This document shows positions 47,535 through 59,202 of a stretch of DNA of 64,000 nt, piece after piece; the first letter of the stretch is position 1, and the number at the start of each line of letters is the position of its first letter. The position numbers were made by a program, and so were the translations under genes. The DNA is from Margaritispora aquatica. Taxonomy: Eukaryota; Ascomycota; Leotiomycetes; Helotiales; Discinellaceae. The stretch spans positions 46,658 through 110,657 of the forward strand of contig VJWN01000015.1 in the NCBI GenBank assembly GCA_007644065.1. The letters are read 5' to 3'. The notes under the pieces are model-generated. The model was not told the origin of the DNA. It was given only the letters and a program-made list of their open reading frames with translations, and made no database searches.

Positions 47535-48073
47535 CTGATATCTGGGAACCCAAAACATGTTGTGCCACTCGAAGGCTCGTATCGGAGCTGCCTCCGATTG
47601 ATTGAAGATTGGTGTATGCTGCCCGACCGTACAGAGTGCATATGTGCATGCCAGCTTGCTGGGTAATTCGTGATTGGTTGGAGTAGACTTGCTGGCGAGG
47701 GTATCATAAGTCTTCTTCCAAGCTGGCGAGGTTTCGTGATGATTGATGCTTTGATAGTATCCCACTGTGCCAGATGAATTCCAGTACTAGCATAAACGTA
47801 GACACTCTGCTAATTGCACAGCTTTTTGGGCAGAAGTAGCTTGGGTCGAACAGCAACAGCTTCAGTACGTGTTCCTTGCAGACACAAATATGACCCAGTC
47901 GTCTACGAACTCTTTTAAAGCGCATCTTGCTTATTGGTTCATAGAGGAGTCCTCATAAATCTGCCAATTGCCGCGCTCGTCTCTTGCATATGCAAAAACA
48001 ATCCCAAAGCTGTGGTGCAATTCAACCGGTATTTTGGGAGTCCAATGGATAGCCCTATTGTGCGCCTATCTCC
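47535..48073 (-). pseudogene. Decayed coding remnant, family not recognised
   Basis: One minus-strand frame reads AHNRAIHWTPKIPVELHHSF, then YARDERGNWQIYEDSS, EFVDDWVIFVSARNTY, YWNSSGTVGYYQSINHHETS and IRAFEWHNMFWVPRYQ, ending at a GTAGGT donor-like site (47534). The composition looks clearly protein-like, but the frame is broken by TAA (about 47937), TGA (about 47868) and TAG (about 47790). I do not recognise the family; neither the start nor a downstream exon was found. Confidence 0.4.
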
Positions 48074-49015
48074 GCCTTGTAGTTGAGAAATCCAGTGTTC
48101 TAGACAACATCTGAGGATCGACTGATAGAGCTGTTGAGTTCCCAGGTTTATTGCAGGCTTTTGTCGTACAATTATTATGTTGTTGGTCGCATGGACGTAT
48201 TCTTCGACGTTGACCACTGTTGATGCTTGGCGTTCCCAGCTTTCTCATCGCTTGGCTCAGCGTCAGATTCCACCTAGAAATTGGAACCAATCTTCCACTC
48301 AGGCTTTCCACCTTTGAATCGTACAGCACAGAAACGTGCCATCATTCGCGATGTCTGTACGGAGGATCACCAAGTCCTATACTTTGGGGGTTATCTTCGT
48401 CCATCTGCGAACAGTTGCAGAGCTCCCCTGTCCAACATAGAGCTCTCTATGCGATCCGTGCCTCATTCCCAGATCCTAATGGGTGTTTCTCATGCACACT
48501 GAAAAGAATTCCGGATTTCCTTGCATCTATCCCTTCTTTTTTTTTTCAAGGCAGATGACGGCCAATTATGATATGTTGACTTGTGATTGAGAGTGATGAT
48601 ATCTGAAATACACTGAGATAACTTGAGAGTATTTTGTGTTGCCGACTTTTTTCAACCAACCAGTAGGTAATGATATTGTGCACCGCCCGATAAGCCTCAA
48701 CAGCCTGCGAAAACCGTTGGCTGATGATGTTTTCAGTCACAGTGAGGCAATTGTTTTGCGGATAGCAGTTTCGAGGTCGATTGGGCCAATTTGATACCCA
48801 AGCTGACCTGTCATCAACCCATTTTGTGCCTCTGACTCGAGGTGGAAGCTCGTTTCATCAGTTCTCACAGGACCACGAGATTGAACGATAAAGACGAGCT
48901 GAATACTTGGTGTGAGTAATTCTGAACGTTGCATATAAAGGAAGTCGTGCTAGAGACAATATGGATCCATGCACTTTTGATCCTAATATATTTCATTGAG
49001 AGAGAAATACTCATC
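48074..49015. other. Intergenic, possible further remnant sequence, no intact gene
   Basis: Several short frames on both strands (48066-48558) have no supporting motif. A T-tract at 48536-48546 is the most visible feature. Confidence 0.35.
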
Positions 49016-50866
49016 ATGCCTTCTAGCGAGGAGAAAACCTCACATCCTATCAGAGAATTGCCGGTAACTCGAGGAAAGAAGATACGTCCATCCCATCATA
49101 TGGCTACCATAGAGGATGATGACGAGAGACTTCTCGCTCGTATTGGTTATACTCAGGTGCCACCTCTTTTAAATTCATACCGTACTCAACTCATCTCATT
49201 CAGGATCTCACTCGTCACTTCACCAAGTGGTCAACTCTCTCATATGCAGTCTCAGTATTAGGTGTACTTGGCTCGGTACCAGCAACCTTTGGCATACCAT
49301 TAATGCTTGGTGGTCCTGCTGCTTCTGTATGGGCATGGTTCATCGGTTCTATTATGGCGTCTATAATCTCAGCATCAGGTATGCCTCAGCATTTACATCG
49401 AAAGATGTTCGCTAATTTGCGAAGTCGCCGAGCTTGTATCAGCATATCCAACTGCTGGAGGGATGTATTTTGTCACAAAAAATGTTGTACCAGCAAAGCA
49501 TGCAGCTATATGGTCATGGATAATAGGATGGTGCAATCTTCTAGGTCAGACTGCAGGTGTTGCTAGTGTTTGTTACACAGTAAGTCAGATGATTTTGGCG
49601 ACAGCGAGCATGAACTCTCCTTTCGATCCTATCGAAGGAACTTACACCTTCTCACCGTAAGTCTATTAGAAGTTCCTGGAGACTCACACACTAAAAAATA
49701 TAGCACACCGCTTCAAGTTGTACTTCTGTCAATCCTCATTCTCATCATAGCTGGTATCATATGCTCGCTGGCTACCAAGACCCTTCATCAAATAGTCCTT
49801 TGGTTCGCACCCATCAATGTTCTCGCTACCTTTGGCATCTGTATCTCTCTATTGGTCCTCACGCCTAACAAAGCGCCGGCTTCATGGGTTTTCACCAATT
49901 TTACCAATGGATCTGGTTGGGGAACTGCATTTTCATTCCTCCTCTCATTCCTGTCAGTGGCATGGACGATGACAGATTACGATGGCACGACCCACATGTC
50001 CGAAGAAACCCATGATGCAGCTATCCGTGGACCTCAAGCCATTCGGCACGCAGTCACTATATCAGGACTCCTGGGACTCATGTTGACGATAACAATGTGT
50101 TTCTGCATCACAGATCTCGATGCTGTGCTCGCCTCACCTACCGGACTACCAGCAGCTCAAATATTTCTCAATGCTGGAGGTGTGAGAGGTGGCACAATAA
50201 TGTGGTTCTTCGTCATTCTAGTACAGTTCTTCACAGGCTGCTCTGCAATGCTCGCTGATACACGGATGGCGTACGCATTTTCTCGCGACGGAGCCCTGCC
50301 ATTCTCCGAATTCTTCTCAAAGATCAATGGAACGACGAGGACACCACTGAATTCTGTGTGGCTAATAGTTGCATTCTCTTCTTTGCTAAATTTGATTGGT
50401 ATTGGAAGCACCGCAACAATTGTTGGCATTTTCAACATCACAGCACCAGCTTTGGATTTGTCCTATGCAGCTGTCATACTAGCGAGGAATATATACTCAT
50501 CTTCCATCCCATTTATATCGGGCCCCTACACACTCGGAACATGGCGCAAACCCCTCAACTATGGTAAGCTACCACATCAACCCATAACTCTGTGAAGCAA
50601 AGTCCAATGCTAATAAATCAGTTACGATCTTCTGGGTATCATTCATATCTATCGTTCTCATGTTCCCGACCGAACGACCTGTCACGACAACGAATATGAA
50701 CTACGCTCTGGTCGTTGGGTGTGTCATTGCTGTTGGGGCTCTCGGATGGTGGTTTGCTGGCGCTAGGAAAGTCTATGTGGGTCCTAGGACGAGGGACTTG
50801 GTTGGTGAGGTTGAGGATGAGAGGGATGAGGATTGTCAAGATAATATTGATGCAGTTTTAGATTGA
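49016..50866 (+). CDS. Amino-acid/GABA/choline-type permease (APC superfamily)
   Basis: Five exons: 49016..49156, 49204..49378, 49425..49656, 49704..50563, 50622..50866; 550 aa. The hydrophilic N-terminus ends in RLLARIGYTQ, then about twelve hydrophobic helices follow. Fungal UGA4/HNM1-type signatures are present: SVLGVLGSVPATFGIPLMLG, VAELVSAYPTAGGMYFVTK, TDYDGTTHMSEETHDAAIRG and ADTRMAYAFSRDGALPFS. It should move GABA, choline or a related amino compound across the plasma or vacuolar membrane with protons; the substrate cannot be read from sequence. An upstream in-frame ATG (48929) would add a hydrophobic stretch atypical of the family, so 49016 is preferred. The C-terminus is acidic. Confidence 0.88.
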
Positions 50867-51814
50867 GGTTAGGTAGCGGTTTAAATACACGATTCAAATA
50901 TCAATGGCATTTGACGCCCAATATATCAGTTGCGATATTGTGCCACGAATCGCAAAGGGCTTTCGTCATAACTTTCATGACTCTTGGAAGCATAATTTGC
51001 TTCGTATACAATTATTTTCTGGTGAAATATTATTGCCGAGCGAGTGATACATGGCACGAATACCAAGAATCAGACCACAGAAAAGTCTCACATTTTTGTC
51101 ACGATAGCCAAGGCCGATATAAAATTTCTTCTCGAATATTTCCTATTTGCCACCCGCTCAGACCAAGCGACAGCAATCCACATTTTCCATTGCGGGCTTC
51201 TGAATTTACACATTAAGTAAATGATAAATTTTGAAAATAATTCCCTGGCTAGAACTATTCCTGTATCTTCATGATTTCAATAGTCCATCGAAAGTTTGAT
51301 AAGGCTGTTGATGACATAAGACGTGACTTTGTAGTATTATCTAGTGCCCGCGCCAAGCATCTAGGGTTCTAAACTTCACGACTAGATCTCTTTCAAAACA
51401 TTTTCGTCCAAATCATCGCAACAACAATTATTACCAATTCATCCATTATGAAGTTCCTGAACAGGAAGAATATGCACCCACGGAGCCTCCCGAAAACTCT
51501 GCTCACGGAGACTGCCCCGGCGGCAAAAGCTGGTAGATCTTATGCCATCAATATCCATTCTATGGGTCCCAACACTCGGGATCACGAAAGGTTTGCTTCA
51601 ACTTTTTTTTCCCGGCCTAGTAGCCGTCCGTTACGAAACTATACAGAATAGTTGAGATGTGGAGCCGCGAATACTGGGACCTAGTGGTAGTATGGCCACA
51701 ATGAAAGAATTCTTGTGAAAATCTTTCTCTCTGATTCTCATTATATACGTGTTCATCACCCATCAGATTCTCCTCATGCACATTCGTTAGCGTTTTCAAT
51801 ATCAGGTGTTCAAG
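50867..51814. other. Intergenic between two permease genes, no gene seen
   Basis: About 950 bp. A 67-codon frame at 51448-51651 has no recognisable features. ATATATACG near 51742 could be a TATA-like element for the next gene. Confidence 0.4.
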
Positions 51815-53524
51815 ATGAGCTCTACAAACGCAGCACAAGCTCCCATGAGCGAGAAGACGGGTGTCTTCGATAATGGCGAGCAGAAGAGGATCTCAACGTC
51901 CGGAAGCGAGGATACTGGAAAGGAGGAACAGCAAATTAAGCCCGAGTTACAGAGAAAGCTCAAGGCAAGACACTTACAGATGATTGCCATTGGTAATGAT
52001 TCTCTCCAATGAGTCTGTTCTATATTAACAGTATAAGGTGGTACGATTGGTACTGGTCTCTTCATTGGATCCGGTGGGGCCATCTCAAAGGCAGGACCTG
52101 TTGGCGCTCTCATTGCGTACATCTTTGTCGGCTCTATCGTCTACTCAGTCATGACATCGCTTGGTGAAATGGCAACTTATCTTCCCATCTCGGGAGCCTT
52201 CACAGCATATGCAACACGCTTTGTCGATCCCAGTCTAGGCTTCTCCATGGGATGGATTTATTGGTTCTCATGGGCCACGACTTACGCATTGGAACTGACA
52301 GCCACGGGACTTATCATTCAGTATTGGAACGACAAAATTAACATCGGTATCTTCATCAGCGTCTTCTGGGTCGTGATCACATTCTTAAACTTCATGCCTG
52401 TCTCCTTCTACGGCGAATTCGAATTCTGGCTTTCTTCTATCAAGGTTGTCACCGTTCTTGGTTTCTTAATCTTCGCAATCTGCATCGATGCCGGTGCAGG
52501 TCAGAATGGCTACCTAGGATTCAAGACTTATAGCGACCCAGGTGCCTTCGCAGCCTATATCGTAACCGACAATCCAGCTCTCGGAAAGTTCATCGGTTTC
52601 TGGGCATGCTTGATCCAAGCTGGATTCTCATACCAAGGAACAGAACTTGTCGGAATTGCAGCAGGAGAGACCGAGAATCCACGCAAGAACTTCCCGGCCG
52701 CAATTCGTAAGACATTTTACCGGATCCTCTTCTTCTTCATCTTCACTGTCTTCTTCATCGGTCTCCTGGTGCCATACACCAACGAGGATCTCCTCTCCTC
52801 CGAATCTAACGCCAATGCTTCGCCACTGGTCATTGCCGCCAAGCTCGCAGGTGTCAAAGTCCTCCCAGGCATCATCAATGCCGTGCTTCTCTTCGTAGTT
52901 CTCTCCGCTGCAAACGCAAACGTCTACTCGGGCTCTCGAATCCTCCTTGGTCTTGCAAATGACGGCTCTGCCCCAGCTTTCCTAAAGATCACCACGAAGA
53001 AAGGTGTCCCATGGCCTGCAGTAGCATTCACCTCTGCCTTTGGTCTCCTCGCATTCCTCAACCTCTCGTCTAGTGGTGGCCAAGTCTTCAATTGGTTCAT
53101 GAACATCGTCTCGGTTGCCGGCTTCATTACATGGGCATGCATCAACGGCTGCCACATCGCATTCATGCGAGCTCTCTCTGCACGTCGTATCTCTCGTGAC
53201 ACACTGCCGTACAAAGCTCTCTGGCAACCATTCTTCGCATGGTACGGCCTCTTCTGGAACGTAGTCATTCTCATCACCAACGGCTTCACGGCCTTCATTC
53301 CATGGGACACAGAGAGTTTCTTCACGGCGTACATCTCAGTCATACTGTTTGTGTTGCTGTATGTAGGTCACAAGAGCTGGATGGTGCTGAGAGGTAGGGG
53401 ATGGGGTTTTGTGAGCCCACTGGATGCGGATCTTGATACTGGAAAGTTGGAGGATGAGGATGCAAATTATACGGTGGCGGCGCCTACCTCTGCTTGGGGA
53501 CGGTTTTGGGAGTGGGCGTTGTGA
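51815..53524 (+). CDS. Amino-acid permease (fungal AAT/YAT family)
   Basis: Spliced as 51815..51992 and 52038..53524 (45-nt intron ending TAAG), 554 aa. The intron splits the family motif so that LKARHLQMIAIG joins GTIGTGLFIGSGGAISKAGP. It continues with MTSLGEMATYLPISGAF, QAGFSYQGTELVGIAAGE and ANANVYSGSRILLGLANDG, all signatures of the YAT family (GAP1, DIP5, AGP1 group). Twelve helices are evident and the C-terminus carries the usual amphipathic W-rich end (WGRFWEW). It is a proton-coupled plasma-membrane uptake system for amino acids; the specificity is unknown. The N-terminal Lys/Ser/acidic stretch is where such permeases are ubiquitinated. Confidence 0.92.
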
Positions 53525-56115
53525 GGTTTCTGATTAGAGAGAGGTCAATTATGGGAGCATTTTCAAAGTATTAGACTAATTTTGGTGTTAATGGCGTAGG
53601 ATGTATGTGCATCCATGTGATGTCAAGGTCTTTGTTATATATAAATTAATAGCTTTCAGTTCCAATCTCTGAAATAACTTATCCGTGATGTGTGATCATA
53701 TTGACATGAACCAAAATTCAATCCAGCCATGATTCACATTCATACCTTTGCTCTATCTACCATTGGAAGCAAACAATCTCCACTATCTTTCCTGGGACTA
53801 ATCTCACTCGACTCATTATCACGTAACTCCTCATCTCGCTCGAAAAACCTCGCCTTCAGCTCCTCTACTTCTCCCACAAATCAAGCAATCTCTCTTATTT
53901 CGCCCCAAAACAGCAATTGCACGAAGCGAACGAAGCGTGTGTAAGCTTTAAAAATCCCACTTTGGCATATTGGCTGAAGAGGTAAGAGCAAGTGCGAACT
54001 CACTAAAATTGACTTCCCGTCCACGGCCCAGCGATGCTGGTTCGCTTATATGAGAGAAAGTTTGGTTGGCTTCGGCACGGAATGGTTGGCTGCGAGGCAT
54101 TGGAAATGACTACGGCATAGTGCAGCAAAAGGGGTTTATTATTTCTAACGTTTTGATAATGAAGGATGATATTGAGAGAAATTGTTTGCTGATTGTATCG
54201 CTTTGAGCTGATGCAGGTGGTAGTAGAGATAGATTGGGGCACCTAACTAGATGTCTTCCTCACCATTCCAATTTCATTCTAGTTAAGATTCCAGAATTAT
54301 TGGACAGACTCTGGAATAAGAACAAGCTGCAAATTTCCACCCCAGATATCAGAGAGTAGAAAGTCGAGGCGAGCCCGAAATTAAGTAAATTGGCGTCGGC
54401 AAAATCAGCTCCATCGCTTAGAAGGTTTACATTTCTCCACTTGCACTTGAATATCTGGAGAAGTAAGGAAGGACTAAGAATGCATTCATGAAAGCTTGCT
54501 TTCGGGGGAGCTGAGAAGTGATATCGATATGTATGGAAATAGAACTGGTGGTGGTGGAAAGTGTGTTCTGGGCCGGCTCATGGCGGGAGGGACATGAAGA
54601 AACAAGTTTTTAGCGAGCACGGGTGTTCAGCCTTGAGATTCTATATTCATGGGCGGGAGGAATTCAGATACTTGTACACCTTGGCATTATGTATTTGTTT
54701 TTGTTTCGCGTGGTAATGGTATTTGACGTGTATGATTTAGAAATCGATCATTAAATCCCATGGCCTCAAGACATTTGCCACTCTCATGCCAAATTACCCC
54801 AGCGACCCAGACAAGTCTTGGTGCAAAGTTGAAACAAGTTATTCAACAAGTGCATCTTTGTCAAAGTATCAATCCTCGCGCCCTCGCGCCCAGCTATCCA
54901 AATCTCTAGCCCACGGCGATACCGACCCTCGTGTTTTTTTTTGTCTTTTACACTAAAATAAAATGAAGCCCCAGTTCAAACCCCTGCCAAGACCCATCTC
55001 AAAGCAGCGCGCTATCGAAATCGCGCTGTGACCTTTCGGTGCTGGTATCGTCCCTATTAGGAGTGTTTACCGAGAGTCACTAACCCAAGACAATGAGAGA
55101 CTCCCGCTGCCAGCTACGACGGCTGTTTGTGATTTGTTGACAGCTGTCAGGTGTGTTTAGCCGATGGAGCGGACCGGATGAGTAAAATAAAATGGTACGA
55201 ATGAGTACGAGGTAGCTTATCTTGGTTTCGTGTTTTGGTGCCTCATCGTTTGTTTTTGTTTTGATATCATTCTCTATGGTGAGTGCTCGAAATTCACATC
55301 TTTGGGGACGCGATATCAGATGAAATCTGCTTTGAATGCAGGTACGAAAGTATCTTTCAGCCCCAGGTACCACGCGGTTGGTTGGTGGGGAGTTACACAA
55401 CATACGATCTCAAGCCGCCATCAACATTAAGACAAGATGAGTCCTTGAGCATCACAAGGATTGGATACCCTGCACCATGATCCAAATAAGCTTAAGCCCG
55501 TGGTCTGACAGGGCTGGATCTCCCATCAAGCCTCAAGGATCCCAGCTGTTAGACACAATCAAGCTTTGAGGCCTGCAGAAAGCATACTTTGGGACCGTGG
55601 CGTCCTTAACGTCCATTTATGGCTGACGCGCTGTAGTCACATGCCTGGTTTGGGAATTGGTGTCCGAAGACATGCTTGAGGCAATCTCGCAGTTACGAAC
55701 AGACGGAGGTACACAACCGCAAGAACCCTTGAGGCTTAGGCATTATTCATCTGCAGTCAGCGCCTGGGAAGCAGCTGTGAGGCGGTGAAGTAATGGCTCG
55801 TGCTGGTCGCGGTGTCGACTTCTAGAATCCATGGCGTATCTAGAGTTTTCTGCCTTACCGATATATGGAAATATACCCGGGATGTGTTGCAAGGAAAGGG
55901 AGATTGTGATAGCGACGGCATGCCATTCATTGATTCATTTGGGAAATGGTATGCGCGAGCCCTTGTTGTGCATCTTTGAGGATAGGAATATAAGCTTCAA
56001 TCCATGCCCGCCATTATCTTGGGTTTCTCCTGATCTGTCGTCCTTGTCGTTGCCACACTTTCCTTGAGGTTACACGGTTTTCTAGCGTTGTTGTCGATCC
56101 AAGTTCAAGAATATA
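53525..56115. other. Long intergenic region, 2.6 kb, no gene seen
   Basis: This is the longest gene-free stretch outside the left repeat island. I read both strands for splice-joined exons and family motifs and found none. Short frames at 53729, 54003, 55080 and 55831 lack support. No repeat structure was noticed. Confidence 0.4.
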
Positions 56116-58664
56116 ATGTTGTCGACTTCTTCAGAGAGAGCTTCGGCTTTGGGGTTGGTGTTGTCTTTGGTATGTGCTTGTATATGAGGTGGGAACTTGA
56201 CTGATAAAATGTAGCTGGCAACTGTGGAGGCGAGGTCTATTGCCGTCAGAGATAATACACCTGTTGCATTGAACCCTCCCTCGTTTGATGGATGGAAATA
56301 TATGGGATGTTGGTCGTAAATATTTTTTTTTGAAGAAGATAACAGAATGCTGGCTTACCATGAGACAGAGATACTCAGTCTTCTCGAACACTAGCTATTC
56401 CAGCACATTTCGGCGAGCACGTTGATAATGATAACTGCATCTACCAATGTATACAACTAGGCCATGTAAGTACACAAGCGAATATTTGGCGGATTTAGAT
56501 ATATCAACTTCGTCAATACTGAACCAAAACTAACACAATCAGATCTTTTCTGCCGTGGAGTATAGTGGACAGTGTTGTAAGTGATTTCATATATTTCTAC
56601 CTTTCTATGCTAACGTCCTTAGATTGCGGTGACTATGTCAACCCTATCGCTGTTCAGGAACCCGAAACCGACTGCTACATGCCTTGCACCAAGACAGCAA
56701 CTCAAGCATGTGGAGGACCTGACCGAATGACAATGTACTATCTCGAAGGAGCAACTCCTGCGACACCTCCTGCGACCGTTGGAACAAATCCAGGAGTGGA
56801 TGGTTGGGTTTCCGAGGGATGTTACTCTGATCAAGTTGGAGCTCGCACGCTCGCCAACCAAGTCCAAGTCACTGGCAGCATGACTGTTGCTCTTTGTGTT
56901 GATGCTTGCCATGCTGCAGGTTATTCTCTGGCTGGTGTTGAAGTAAGTTCTGATCTAAGCTGATTGAATTCACACAAGGGTTTTTCTTCACAAGGCATAC
57001 TCCTCACTTGGCAATTCTTTCTAACATCCTCTAGTATGCAGGACAATGCTACTGCGACAACGTCTATACCAATGGCTCCCCAGGTTCCACAAACTGCAAC
57101 ATGGCATGCGACGGTAACTTAACCGAATACTGCGGTGGACCTGGTGCACTCAACTTGTACAGCTACGGAGGAGCCACACCAGTCCTCTCTGTTGCACCTA
57201 CACCTACAGCCGTTACACCCACTAACGTTGCCCTCCCATCTGCTTGGGCGACTTTAGGATGCTATACTGATAATGTCGGGGCGCGTGCCCTCACTCACGG
57301 CATGAACATTGCTTCCATGACTGTAGACAAGTGCATCGCAGCCTGTGCCGCAGCCGGATACACAATCAGTGGTTTAGAGTATGGCGGAGAATGCTGTAAG
57401 TTCATTTCATTTCGATCTCAAGAACCGCATACTAACCTCACCAGACTGCGACAGCAAGATCCAAAACAACCAAGGCATCGCCTCCGACGGCTCAGCAGGC
57501 TGCAACATGCCCTGCGCCGGCAACGCAGCAGAGATGTGCGGTGGATCAAACAGATTGAACGTATACGCCGCTGGCCCAGCTTGGGTCCAACTCGGCTGCT
57601 ACTCTGATCAGACTTACTCGCGAACACTGATCACCACTGGTGCATATACCGGCGACCTAACCATCGAGAAGTGCCAAGCGAGCTGTGCGGCAGCTGGATA
57701 TGTCTACTCTGGTGTTGAGTACTCGACTGAATGCCACTGTGGTAATGCGTTCTTGAACGGTGGTGGACCAGCTTCAGATGGAAATGTAGGATGTTCATGG
57801 ACTTGTGCGGGAGATAGCACCGAGATATGCGGAGGTAATTCTCGCTTGTCTATGTACGAGTACAGTAAGTCAACCTCACCTACACTTTCGCAACAACAAC
57901 TAACAAACGCAGTCAACGCAGCTGGCGTCGTGAACTCCGTATCCCCAACCACAACACCTACAATCCAAGCCTCCACTCCCAGCACCACGGCCACACCAAC
58001 CGCTGTGTCCATCGCCCTCCCAACAGGCTGGTCATATGCAGGCTGCTACGTGGACAACGCCCAGGGCCGGATCTTCGCAACCCAGGAACCCGACACAACC
58101 ACCAACACCATCAGCTCCTGCATCAGCATCTGCGCCAGCCTCGGATACAGCATCGCGGGGACGGAGTACTCGTCCCAATGCTTCTGCGACAACTACGTCC
58201 GCAACGCGGGTGTGCTCGCTGCTTCTGATTCCCAGTGCGCGATGACGTGCTCGGGCGACGCGAGCCAAGTGTGCGGTGGCCCCGATAGATTGAGTGTATA
58301 CTCCACCTCCGCCCCAGTCTTTGCGCCTGTGCCAGTAGTGAAGAAGACCGAACTCCCAGGTACGTGGACATACAAGGGATGTTTCGCGGATTCGATCGGC
58401 CAGCGGGACACGGGAGTCACAGGGATGGAGGTCGATTCCGCCACAGAGATGACAGCTGAGTTTTGTTTAAGCCAGTGTACGGCTCTTGGCTTCAATGCTG
58501 GAGGTATGGAGTATACTAGCCAGTGCTATTGTGGAACGGTGGAGACGTTTGAGGCTGTTAATCCGGCGGAGTTGAGCGAAAGTATGTGTAATATGGCGTG
58601 TTCCGGGGATTCGATGGAGCTGTGTGGTGGTGCGGGAGCAATTTCGTTTTATACCGCTGCTTAA
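56116..58664 (+). CDS. Secreted protein with six WSC domains
   Basis: Eight exons: 56116..56169, 56215..56315, 56369..56465, 56543..56576, 56623..56942, 57035..57395, 57445..57864, 57913..58664; 712 aa. The first exon is a signal peptide (hydrophobic LGLVLSLLATVEA). Six cysteine-rich WSC units follow, each with a W-x-x-x-GC(Y/W/F)xD opening, a C-x3-C-x3-GY core, EYxxxCxC, and a C-x-M-x-C...CGG end. Introns cut several units just before the CYC pair, at similar places in units 1 and 3. The linker between units 4 and 5 is Thr/Pro-rich. There is no membrane helix or GPI signal, so it is probably secreted or wall-bound, with carbohydrate binding the likely role. The last intron (48 nt) is in frame and could be retained. 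Confidence 0.88.
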
Positions 58665-59202
58665 AGTGTGTATAGAGGGCTTGTCTCTTTGTTTTGATAT
58701 GTGGGGGCATCGGTTGATGTGTATATACCATGCATTCAATCGCAAACTAGACACATACCTGGCGAATTACATAATGATACCACATATTAATAGACCATCT
58801 TGAATGTACGGAAATACAACCTTCAATTCTTAACTCTTCTTCAACTTGTATCCTTCAAGTGCCATGCGTTTCTGTCTCAGTGCCTCTCTATACCTGTATA
58901 CCTACAACAAACCCGAAGCGAGGAGATCATACCCCATGACGAAAAACAAATAGACAGACGGACACAGGGTCATGCTTGGGTGGATTTCTAGGTTCTATTG
59001 CGCGTTTCATTCTCATATCCTACACTGCACTACGTTATACATCTGTTTAATCAAACACCATCATACAACCGTTTACTCCGCTTCTCTCTCCCCCCTCCAT
59101 ATACCTTTCACACTCTCGCCTCCCATCCCCGCAATCCCCGTTCCCAGACACACACCCCCCTTCCCCCCCTCTCTCAAATATCTAGTGTCTAATACTTAGC
59201 AC
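58665..59202. other. Convergent intergenic region, C/T-rich
   Basis: Strongly pyrimidine-rich on the plus strand at 59080-59250, partly reading into the acidic/Lys C-terminus of the next gene. No gene seen. Confidence 0.4.

Noticed and set aside
55080..56067. Short frames in the 2.6-kb gap before the WSC gene
   Set aside because: No motif, no splice-compatible partners and no codon pattern on either strand.
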